In this document: positions 36,121 through 44,600 of the stretch, piece after piece
Layout: each line of letters opens with the position of its first letter
Numbering within the stretch: position 1 is the first letter of the stretch
From: Aptenodytes patagonicus
Lineage: Eukaryota > Chordata > Aves > Sphenisciformes > Spheniscidae
Assembly (NCBI RefSeq): GCF_965638725.1
Contig: NC_134982.1
Coordinates: 42,150,799-42,214,798, forward strand
Length of the DNA: 64,000 nucleotides
Direction of reading: 5' to 3'
Made by a program: the position numbers and the translations under genes
Notes under the pieces: generated by a model
Seen by the model: only the letters and a program-made list of their open reading frames with translations
What the model was told of the DNA's origin: nothing
Databases searched by the model: none

Positions 36121-39100
36121 TCGTTGCGTTTCCATCCTTCTCCTTTTGTTTTTCGGGGTTTTTTCTTCTTTTTTTTCATGAAACGTTGCAACGCCTTGTC
36201 CGGGGGGTGCGCTGCCCGACGGTGCTTACTTACCGCCTGTATCGCAGCACCCCTTCCCCGTGACAGCCTTCCATGGTGGAACGGCAGAGCTGCCACGAAC
36301 TCCTGCTGTCACGTCAATGTTAATTAGGAAGTTTCGAAGGCCTTGCATAAAAAGGCACTTAACAAACTTACCTGATGAGCTTTGACCCAGCGTTCCCTGA
36401 CAGAAATGGCAAAAAGCTATTTTCGCCTGGTACAGTGGTACCAATCTCGAGAAAGCAGTAGCTGGAACGGTGGTTTTGGGTCAGTTTATGAAAACGGCGT
36501 GAACCGTTGAATCAAGTGGAATCACATCCTCTAAACCCAGCCGTAAACTGAGGCTGATCCCCAGTCCACATTCCCCACGTATGTTATCTGCTGGCTCTGC
36601 CGCCAGTTCATTTTTCATTGGATGTCTTCGCTGCAGCCGAAGGTAGACGTTCCCAAATTAACTTTAGTCTAGCTTTCTACTTTTGAACTTGAGACTCACA
36701 CACCCATACGCACACTGAAGGATGGTGTCTCATGCAGGCTGTAAAATCCATCTGGGATCCTGGGTGCATACTGAAGCAGCTAGCCCACGCTGAGTTCAAT
36801 GCTGCCATGGCTACACCGGTACCCAAACCGAGTTTAAATCCAGATCCCCGCTGCCCACGTGGGCTGTAATTTCATTGAGACATAGACATCCCCTGGGTAT
36901 TTACCACCTGCAGAGGTAAGCCCCAGGAGGGAGGAGTCGTCCTTCTTTCCAAGGCTCAGGATCAGCAGAATTGGTCACAGTTAAGGACACTAGCTGTGAT
37001 TCAGGAGCTACTAGAAAGAGCTCAAGACTGAGACCCGCCATCAGTCCCGCCATGCAGAATATGGATGGAATTAGACCAGAAGAAGTTAAAGGTAAGAACA
37101 GAGAAACACTAATTCTCCAAGTAGCAAATGGTTTGCCACACTGAGTACTAAACAAGAAAGGAACACGTTCTGCGATACAGCTCTGTATGCGCAACGCTTC
37201 TTTTTAAAGAAAGTTGAATTTGAGACCGCTAATCCTCATACTCCCGGATTTTGAGGCCAGAAGTGTCTTCTGTCAGTAGCCACCTACTGTGTAGCTGCTT
37301 TTAAAATGGAAGGCCAATTTGCTAGTGTAAAAACTAGTTTCAGCATACTTACTGTGTCTTGCAGGCCTTTATATGGCAATCCATCAGCTGTGCTGACTCT
37401 CGTTTTCCCTTTCTGATCTACAAAACTCGAATTTGAAGGCTTCTGCTACTTCAGATGGCTTTATAAAGCAACTGATGACCTCCCCCCTGAGACGGGCGGA
37501 GTAGCTGCTCCTGGGAAGGAGCGGCCAGATGTGCTATGTTCCTGTACCTGGGGACCACGCAGGGGGCAAACATCTGCCCACGAGGAGGAGCTGGTTTGGA
37601 GCCGTAAACAGCGGGTTGAATATGGACTCCAGGCTTTGGCAAGCGAGTGCCATTTGGTGCCGAAGGTGCCCAAGGTGTCAGGGCTATATCGAAGTGCTGT
37701 GGTGGGTTTAAGCTATTATCTCTACAAGCTACGATAATCATCCTTGATTAGCCTATTGCAAAAAATTAACTTTGCTGTGAATTAAAAACTGAGCTATGGA
37801 TTAAATGGATGCTCTGAAACCAAATCCAAATGTTACCATCATCACAGTCAAATCCAAGTTATGGCCCCTATCATCTGGACCGTCTGGAGACAAAGGAGTT
37901 TGCGAGCACAATCCCGTTCCCCGGCACGTGTGTGCTGTTGTTCAGAAAGTAGCCGTGGTCACTTTGACACCAAGTATAAAATTCCGCTGGCATCACTTCG
38001 TAAGTGTCGTTTGGACCTAATTAGCTTGGAGTCTTGGACCTTTGGACTACTACATACATCAAAATGAAAGGCGTTATTTTCTCTTTGATAGGCAATGTAT
38101 TCTTGGAGGTATACTGGAATTATTTTAAAAGCTCGGTATGCTTCCTCATTACGGAACTGCCCACAGACTATTTTCTAGCCTTTAAACTAGATGCCAAGAG
38201 TTAGCTTAAAACAAAACAAGCTAGCAAAAAAAAATGTTTGGCCTTTTTTTAATTGGTTATTAACACTTCCCTCTCTGAACTGTATAAATTAATTTAAGAG
38301 GTATGTAGCTGAGGATTTGTTAATGTGATGATCAGACTCGGATTAGGCAAGTCATCTTCTGGGAAGCGACTTTCATGTCACTGAAAGGTGGACGACGATG
38401 ACATCTCCTAGCGGGAACTTTTGGACGGTGTCAGCCAAAGAAGTTCTGAAGTTGCTGTGAAAAAAGCTGACGAATGGGCGACTTGAAGCTACGTCCTGGA
38501 CATCCAGATTAATGAACTAGGAGGGCAGCTTTCCATGGAAAATGCTATTGCCCCTCTGAAGGAAAGAGAAGGTTGTAGCCACCAATACTAAACAGAAAAA
38601 GACGTATATATCGACAGTGTTAGCGGTACAGGAGCGACAACTGCTTCTGTTCCTCCTTCCCATCAGACCTGGAGATGACGACCTCTTATTCTGCCTGCTA
38701 CCTTGTAAGCACTGGAGGCCAACAGATCAGCTGGGAAAGATGCTCCGAGAACAGGGCAAAAGTGACATTCATCCCTTGATGATGATCCCTTGTTAGGTAA
38801 ACTGCTCTGTTCATGTTTTCTCTTTGATCTTTATCACCCTACAGATGATCCAGTTACAGCTGTTGCCGCTGGTTCTTTTGTTTTGTTTGGGAGGGGGTTT
38901 CCCCAGCTGCGATATGCAAAATTATTTCAGCCTTATGCCGATTATCCATGACAAAAGATTATTATTGCCCAAGATTGTACCTAGGGATTTAGCGTGCTAG
39001 CGTGCAAAATGGCTGACACCTACTCATTTTTATTTCCTGCAGGAAGAGAGCAACGCTGCCTCATTTCGGTAGCCCCTTCCTCATTATTCCCGTATTCAGT

Positions 39101-39750
39101 TAAGAGATTAACAGCGATCCATAAAGCTCTTTGCCTTTTGGGCCGTGTCTGTTTTTGCGAGGAAGGATGGGCTGCAAGGGAGGACAGCGAGGTTCAGTTA
39201 GGGACCCAGTTAGGGCTGGGCCTCGTTGGGCCGCAGTTCACGAACGGAGAGTGAAACTCCTCCGTCCGACAGGAGTGCAGCTACGCAACAACTTCTGAGG
39301 CGCCCTGGGCTTACTTTGACCAACGCTGTATAGAGGCCTACGTACGCTACTTCAAGGGCAGAGTCCTTCCCCGTTACGCTCTCTCCTGACGCTTGCAGAA
39401 CAGCAAAAGGTACAAACTAACATACTTCACACCTCAGTGCTGCCGGTTTATGGACGATGGCAACTTCCTTCCCTTGTTTTAAATAGCGCGTGAGCCAGAA
39501 AATGGTTTTTCGCTCCCCTCCTGCGGAGCGCAGGCCAGTCAACCTTCGCAGCCCACTACAAGCTCCCCTGCACGCTCGCTGGAGCAGACGGAGACGGGGG
39601 AGACGTTACTTGGCCAAAGGCGCCGGGCTTTCCGGATTCGTTTGAGCCGGGCGATAGGAAACGTCTGTCACGAGCCTCCCCCGCTTGCTGGCCGACCCGC
39701 GCTGCCGACAGGGCGGTACCACGCTTCCGTAAGGTAACGAAACTTTCCTC
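36121..39750. other. KLF9 proximal upstream flank, noncoding
   Basis: Mostly unique sequence with no supported exon. Sites visible by eye are E-boxes at 36856-36861 (within the 12-bp palindrome gcccacgtgggc) and 37925-37930. On the minus strand at about 38034-38048 there is a DR1/HNF4-like site, AGTCCA-A-AGGTCC. Mammalian and frog KLF9 carry a conserved hormone-responsive enhancer several kilobases upstream of the start site. The equivalent may lie in this stretch or in the adjacent island, but I could not identify it by eye. Confidence 0.5.
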
Positions 39751-40134
39751 CGGCGGTGCGTGCCCGAAGGGCGAGCTCCCGCCAAGATGCCTGCGCGCCC
39801 AGCGAGGAGCAGCAGCCCTCCCGGGGACGGGGGGTGGGGGGGGTGGGGGGGGTGTCTCCGCCCCACCCAGCGCCTGTGTACACGGAATCCGGAGGAACGG
39901 TGTGTCTCAGCGATGTCACGTTGTGACGGTGAAATGTGTAACGGCATCGGGTTGCTCCGGGGGGCTTCGCAGAGCGGCCGGGCTCCCGCCTCCTGCCCGC
40001 AGGGCCTGGGGAGCCCCGTCCCGAGGCCGGGCGGAGAGCGTCGTCCGGCGGGGCCCGGCGCGGCGGGCGGGAGGGCGCCGGCTCCGGCCCGCGGCTCGGT
40101 CACCGAAACCCCGCTCGGGAGGGCCCTTCCCGCG

Positions 40135-40160
40135 GGGCGGGGCGGGGCGGGGCGGGGCGC
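40135..40160 (+). repeat. (GGGGC)n pentanucleotide run
   Basis: About five tandem copies of GGGGC. They form overlapping GC boxes, which are Sp/KLF binding sites, just upstream of the hexanucleotide array. KLF9 itself binds GC boxes/BTEs, so autoregulation is conceivable. Confidence 0.85.
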
Positions 40161-40180
40161 TTTGCCGCCCCGGCACGGGC

Positions 40181-40246
40181 AGGGGCAGGGGCAGGGGCAG
40201 GGGCAGGGGCAGGGGCAGGGGCAGGGGCAGGGGCAGGGGCAGGGGC
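40181..40246 (+). repeat. (AGGGGC)11 hexanucleotide microsatellite in KLF9 promoter
   Basis: Eleven perfect tandem copies of aggggc (66 bp) with no interruption. Each copy supplies a four-G tract, so the array can fold into stacked G-quadruplexes. It sits about 0.9 kb upstream of the KLF9 start codon, in promoter or distal 5' UTR. Perfect copies imply recent expansion and likely length polymorphism. Confidence 0.97.
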
Positions 40247-40350
40247 GCGCGCTGCCCCGCCGCTCCCCGCGGGGCGGTGGGCGGGGCCGGGCGGCTCGCG
40301 GGCGCCCGCCGGGTTTACAAGTGTTGCGCACCCTTCGGAACCTCGCGCTG

Positions 40351-40355
40351 ATTGG
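40351..40355 (-). promoter_or_regulatory. Inverted CCAAT box 1 (NF-Y)
   Basis: ATTGG followed directly by CGGGG, giving attggcgggg, an NF-Y site fused to a GC box. A CRE-like TGACATCA follows at 40371-40378. The same attggcgggg decamer recurs at 40680. Confidence 0.6.
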
Positions 40356-40393
40356 CGGGGGCCTTGCCAGTGACATCAGCCGGCTCACTTTCC

Positions 40394-40398
40394 ATTGG
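40394..40398 (-). promoter_or_regulatory. Inverted CCAAT box 2 (NF-Y)
   Basis: ATTGG in the context tttccattggccgg, 43 bp after the first inverted CCAAT box. Spacing of four helical turns suits cooperative NF-Y binding. Confidence 0.55.
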
Positions 40399-40617
40399 CC
40401 GGCCGGTTGCTGGGACCGTAGGGCTTCCAGGGAGGCACTTAACCCGCTCGGCGCCGCGCGGCCCCCCCGCCCCGGGCTGCCCCCGCCCCGCGGACCCGCG
40501 GCCGGGCGCGCCGCCCACTCGGCTGGGGAGCGGAGGCGGCCGGCGGGGCGCCTCCGGCGGCGGAGCGGGAGCCGCGCCGCCCCCGCCCCCGCCTCCCCGG
40601 CGGCGCCGCGGCGTCGC

Positions 40618-40627
40618 CCTTTTAAGC
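40618..40627 (+). promoter_or_regulatory. CArG-like / TATA-like element
   Basis: CCTTTTAAGC matches the SRF CArG consensus CC(A/T)6GG except at one base. The central TTTTAA could also serve as a weak TATA. The function is uncertain. Confidence 0.3.
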
Positions 40628-40679
40628 GGGCGCGGCGGGGCGCCCGGAGTAGCACGCGGCCTGGGGAGAGAGCGCGGGG

Positions 40680-40684
40680 ATTGG
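40680..40684 (-). promoter_or_regulatory. Inverted CCAAT box 3 (NF-Y)
   Basis: ATTGG again followed by CGGGG, repeating the composite decamer seen at 40351. It lies about 100 bp upstream of a forward CCAAT box. Confidence 0.6.
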
Positions 40685-40782
40685 CGGGGCGGCCGCCGGG
40701 CGGACACACCCCCCCTCAGAAAAGGGGCGCTGTGAGTGGCGGGGGGAGAAGGTAAACAGAGCCGGCCGGCCCTGCCCGCTGA

Positions 40783-40787
40783 CCAAT
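40783..40787 (+). promoter_or_regulatory. CCAAT box 4 with adjacent GC box and CRE-like site
   Basis: CCAAT in gaccaatcggggg, followed by the GC-rich gggcgcggg and then TGACGTGA at 40815-40822, one base from a full CRE. This cluster is a reasonable candidate for the core-proximal promoter. Confidence 0.6.
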
Positions 40788-40821
40788 CGGGGGCGCGGGA
40801 GGGGGCTCCGAACCTGACGTG

Positions 40822-41004
40822 ATGGGACTCGGCGCGGCCGTCCCCGGGCAGGAGCACGCGGGCGGCGCGGGGCGCGGGGCGGGCGGCGGCGCGGCGGGCG
40901 GTCTCCTCTCCCCCGGCCCCCGCGCCGGACCCGGGCCGGCCGCGCGGGCGGCGGGCGGCGCTCCCCCCCGCCGGCTGCGCGCCGCCCCCGGGGGGAGGCG
41001 GTGA
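40822..41004 (+). other. Possible upstream ORF of 60 codons
   Basis: An ATG with purine at -3 and G at +4 opens a 60-codon glycine/alanine/arginine/proline-rich frame ending at TGA 41002-41004, well before the KLF9 start. It matters only if transcription begins upstream of 40822, which is unknown. The peptide resembles no known protein. Confidence 0.35.
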
Positions 41005-41098
41005 GGGACCGGCCCGGCGCCCCGCTATTTATTTTTCCCCCCTTCTCCGCCGCGCCGCTCCTCCCCGCGCCGCAGAGACCCCGCGCCGCGGGCGGGCC

Positions 41099-41140
41099 AT
41101 GGCTGGCGGCGGCGCGGCCGGCCCGGCGGGCGCGCGCTGA
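41099..41140 (+). promoter_or_regulatory. KLF9 upstream ORF, 13 codons
   Basis: ATG in the context GGGCCATGG (G at -3, G at +4) opens MAGGGAAGPAGAR and stops at TGA 41138-41140, 40 nt before the KLF9 AUG and in a different frame. Its Kozak context is better than that of the main start, which has T at +4. Translational control through an upstream AUG has been reported for mammalian BTEB/KLF9, so the arrangement may be functional here. A short uORF with a 40-nt reinitiation gap would lower but not abolish KLF9 translation. Confidence 0.6.
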
Positions 41141-41180
41141 GGGCGCCCGGAGCCCCTGGTCGTCGGGGCGCGGCCGCGCC

Positions 41181-41649
41181 ATGTCGGCCGTCGCCTACGT
41201 GGACTTCGTGGCGGCGCAGTGCCTGGTCTCCATCTCCAACCGCTCCGCCGTGCCCGAGGCGGCGCGGCTGAAGGTGCCGGGCGAGGGGGAGGCGGCCCGG
41301 GAGCTCCGCGACCCCCGCGACGCCTGGAAGGACTACTGCGCCCTGCTGGCCATCGCCAAGAGCCTGCTGGAGCTGAACAAGTACCGGCCGCTGCCCGCCC
41401 CCTCCGTCTGCAGCGACAGCGTGGAGAGCCCCGACGAGGACGCGGGCTCCGACAGCGACGCGGCCACCGAGCCGGGCTCCAGCCCGCTCCGCGGCCCGCC
41501 GCCGGGGCCGCCCCCCCGCCTGCGCGCCGCCGGGGCCGCCCCCAAGGGGAAGCTGGCGCCCGAGAAGCGGCACAAGTGCCCCTACAGCGGCTGCGGCAAG
41601 GTCTACGGCAAGTCCTCCCACCTCAAGGCGCACTACCGGGTGCACACAG
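41181..41649 (+). CDS. KLF9: KLF9 coding exon 1 (Kruppel-like factor 9, residues 1-156 plus first base of 157)
   Basis: KLF9 is a nuclear zinc-finger transcription factor that binds GC boxes (basic transcription elements) and mostly represses by recruiting Sin3/HDAC. The start was chosen because MSAVAYVDFVAAQCLVSISN matches the conserved KLF9 N-terminus. The VDFVAAQCLVSIS stretch (residues 7-19) is the amphipathic Sin3-interacting domain shared with KLF13, KLF14 and KLF16. Also recognisable are DAWKDYCALLAIAKSLLELN KYRPL (residues about 47-70) and the acidic SVESPDEDAGSDSD. The stretch from about residue 100 to 125 is proline/alanine-rich and diverged. Finger 1 has C133, C138, H151 and H155, followed by the HTG linker. 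The exon stops in phase 1 at CACACAG|GTCGGC, a weak donor downstream of +2. Codons are almost entirely G/C-ending, in keeping with the surrounding CpG island. Confidence 0.98.
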
Positions 41650-44600
41650 GTCGGCAGCGGCGGCGGGCGGAGGGAGGGGGGAGGGAGCGAGCGAGGGAGA
41701 GCGCTTGTCCTCGGGTGAACCCGGCCGGCGGCGCGCCCGGCGCCCCCGCCGTTCCGCTTTGGGTTTGGTTTTTCCCTTTTTTTTTTTCCTCTCCCACCCC
41801 CCCCCTTTTTTTTTTCTTTCCCGCTCCCCCCCTTCCCCCCCCGCCGCGGTGCCGGACCGGCGGGAGCGGGCGGCCGCCCCGGGCGGGGCTGCGGCAGCGC
41901 CTCCCGCCGCGCCCTGCCTGCCTGCCCCGGCCGGGAGCCCGCCTGTCCCCCGCGGACAGCGCTGGGCGGGCGGCGGCTGCCGGCCGCCGGGGAGCGGAGT
42001 GAACTTCGCGTGGCCGGGACGGCTCGGAGGGCGGCGGCCCGGGCCGCCGGGCCGGGCTTGCCCAGCCTGCGCCGCAGCACCCGGCCCCGCTGTCGCTGGC
42101 GGCACCGGCTGCGCCGGGGGACGCCGAGCCCGCTCGGGGCGCCGGTGGGGAAATCACCGGGGCGGGGAGAATCGGGCTTTCTGCCGGCGTGGGCGGACGA
42201 GCGCTTGCAGCGGGTCAGAATTCGGCACGTATTCCCAGAACAGGCCGGGGGCAGGACGGCCCCCGCCGCGCTGCGGGCGGGCGGGCCGGCGCTGCCCGCG
42301 CCCCCCTGCTGCTCCTGCCGTCGGAAACCGCGTTTCGCTCCCCCGCGTCGGCAGAGCCTCGTTTGATCTTTACTTCGTGGCGGGGGAGCTGGGCGCCCCG
42401 GGGCCGTGCTGCCGGAGCAGGGGGTGGCGGTGCTGCCGGCTGCCGCCGCCCCGCGCCTCGGGAAGGGCCGGCGGCGTCTCCCCTGCGCCGCGGTGTGTTT
42501 TGTTGGCACACCCCCCTCCGGCGGGCGACGGACCCGGCGGGCTGGAGGGGAAAACTTGAGAAGCGCGTCACCTGAAAGCCGAGGTCAGCCCCACGGGCTC
42601 CCGGCGGAGCGGACCACCGCCGGGGAGCCGGGTTACCCTCCAAACCGTGCCGGCGGTGCCCCGGCGCGGCTCCTCCGGCCGAGGAGATGTGGGCGCCGTC
42701 CGTAGGGAGCGGCCTCCGCTCTGCCCCGCTGCCCCTCGCCGTACCGGTGATCGCGAGCCGGCCTCGGCGTGTTCCGGGAGGGCTTCGTTCGTCCGGCTGG
42801 GTGCGCCCGCACCCCCGTCCTCGCCCCGGCGCTTTAGAGGGTGTGGCAACATGGAAACCTAGAGGTGAAAAAATATCTGCTGCTGCAGTTCGCACTTCTT
42901 CCGGCTCTGCCGGAGCGGTAAGGGGACAGCCGTTGTGGACTTCTCCGTTTGTTTGGGGGCTTTGTTTTCAGCCCTCCAGTGCAAGTGGCTGAATAAAAAC
43001 CTTTACGTGTCTGAACTGCGGTTGGGCTCACAGTGCAGTACGCGAGGCTGCTTAAAAATCGCTCTAAAATGAAGGGTCGTGTGTGAGTACAGAAAGTAGC
43101 GGATCAAAGGAGACAAACGCTGCCAACGCTTATTTCATGTGCTCCACATCTGCTCTGTAGATGGTGGTTCTTTTCTGGATTTTATCTGTTGGCGGTGATG
43201 GTAGGTGGTGAAGACGCAAACGAGTTTATCACCGAGGAATGCATCGCGAGGCATTGCTGTAGCGTTTAACGCAGCCTGGGTAGGGCATGGCCCCATCTGG
43301 GCTTCAGCTAAACTTCCGTTGCTCTGGCTTGCCTGTGCGCCTAGGTGCACGCGCGCTGCAGAGGAGGAGACCCGGTGCTGGTTGCCTACCTGTGCCCTGC
43401 TGGCAGATCTGCGGGGTGCTTAGCTCGAGAGATCGGGGGGAGGAGGCGGATTACTGGATGTGGCTCAGCGGTGAGCTCTGCGGTTAGACAGTTAACACTG
43501 TCTCCATGAGCTGGGAAAGAGGATGGTCAGTGGTGACTGTGTACTGACCTCAGGACCGGTGCCAAGGATTGTTGTGTTACCGGCTCAAAGACTGCAGCTC
43601 TGATGCTCTTTTGGAGGCTGAATGTAACTGATGCCGTGCAAAATGTTGGCTCACAAGTGACAAAGAAAATGCGTTAGCATCCTTTTCACTTACTACCCCA
43701 TGCTCAGATATCCACCCTGATACGGGAACCAAAATAGACATCGACTGGGATAGCATTCTGGGTGATGACATGTAAATTAATGTACTGTACAACCCACACA
43801 GCTTGCTGTAAGCAGTAGTGTTATAATAAGTATCTCCTGAAGTGGCGTGAGGTTTAGCATGTGCTGCTCACAAGTGGGTGGCCTTAGCTCAAAAGTATGA
43901 GATGTTTGACTCAGACGCGCTGATACGCTGTCACGGTAGTTCTGTGTGATTAAAACCACTACAGACATCCAGCAGTAATGAACTTTCAGAGCTTCCTAAT
44001 GTGAATGGTTAATTGTAGCTAGCTGAAATGCTAAACGATACTGCTAATGTTAATTATTTTTATAGATGGCAGAACAATTCCTTAGCAACAGTGGGATTCA
44101 ATGGGACCTCTGGAGTTATTCATAACTGCGTATTGCAGAGCATTAATGCTCCCTCCTTAGTACCATTTTCTTTCCTTTTTTTTTCCCAAGTAATTTCTCT
44201 CTCATATATCTGAGCCTCCTGAATTGCGTTCATCTGCCTGCCATTTTTCATTGGGCCACCAACTGGGTTTCTTGCTGCTGTGTAGCCTTTAGTGGAAGTA
44301 GGTACGCAGCCACCAGTAGAAGTTTCCTGGTCTTAAATTTTTAATATTTAATCCCAGTCTCTCTATCTTGGAAAATGGCTTTAGGATTTCCACTCACACC
44401 TGTGAGCTTACTTGTGGCCACAGCTCTCTTTACTCACGGATATTAACCAAGCAAGTTGGAAAGCTCTGGATACTGCTCTGTGCTGTGTAATGGTGGGAAT
44501 CTAAAAACTCACCAGACCATCTTTGGTAAGCTAATGCAAAGCAAGAAATTAAATACCAAATATAGGCAGAAGAGTAGAAGACCAAAGACTTGATGCTCAG

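Larger units (their letters stand above)
39750..42850. promoter_or_regulatory. KLF9: KLF9 promoter CpG island
   Basis: About 3 kb of very high GC and CpG density, covering the upstream promoter, 5' UTR, coding exon 1 and the first kilobase of intron 1. It contains many GC boxes, pentanucleotide (GGGGC)n and hexanucleotide (GGGGCA)n repeats, four CCAAT boxes, CRE-like sites and a CArG-like site. Large overlapping open frames on both strands here result from the lack of AT-rich stop codons and are not genes. The exact transcription start cannot be read from sequence alone. Confidence 0.9.

Noticed and set aside
36121..39750. Conserved KLF9 hormone enhancer (DR4 thyroid element plus GRE) expected several kb upstream
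   Set aside because: I looked for AGGTCA-type DR4 and full GRE palindromes here and found only weak partial matches, for example around 36972 (spacing 6) and 37159. The element may be present but cannot be claimed without alignment to known orthologues.
40181..40246. CRISPR-like or bacterial repeat array
   Set aside because: The repeat is a perfect 6-bp microsatellite without spacers in vertebrate DNA. The 34.3-kb array is a contiguous minisatellite, also without spacers.
39606..40709. Minus-strand open frame of 367 codons with a CP dipeptide repeat
   Set aside because: It is the antisense reading of the CpG island and the (AGGGGC)11 array. Stop codons are rare at this GC content, all frames are open, and the protein resembles no family.
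39760..40755. Plus-strand open frame of 331 codons with a GQ repeat upstream of KLF9
   Set aside because: The repeat is the hexanucleotide microsatellite read as glycine/glutamine. No conserved domain or splice context is seen, and a promoter location explains it better.
41001..41180. In-frame N-terminal extension of KLF9 starting at GTG
   Set aside because: No in-frame ATG exists in this stretch, and the conserved family N-terminus begins at 41181. A CTG at 41103 is in frame but in poor context. Ribosome profiling would be needed to revive the idea.
41025..42509. Minus-strand open frame of 494 codons across KLF9 exon 1
   Set aside because: It is antisense to real KLF9 coding sequence in extremely GC-rich DNA. 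The composition is proline/alanine/arginine/glycine-rich with no domain.
41219..42559. Plus-strand open frame of 446 codons overlapping KLF9 exon 1 in another frame
   Set aside because: Out of frame with the conserved KLF9 protein and running into the intron. Low-complexity sequence is explained by GC bias.
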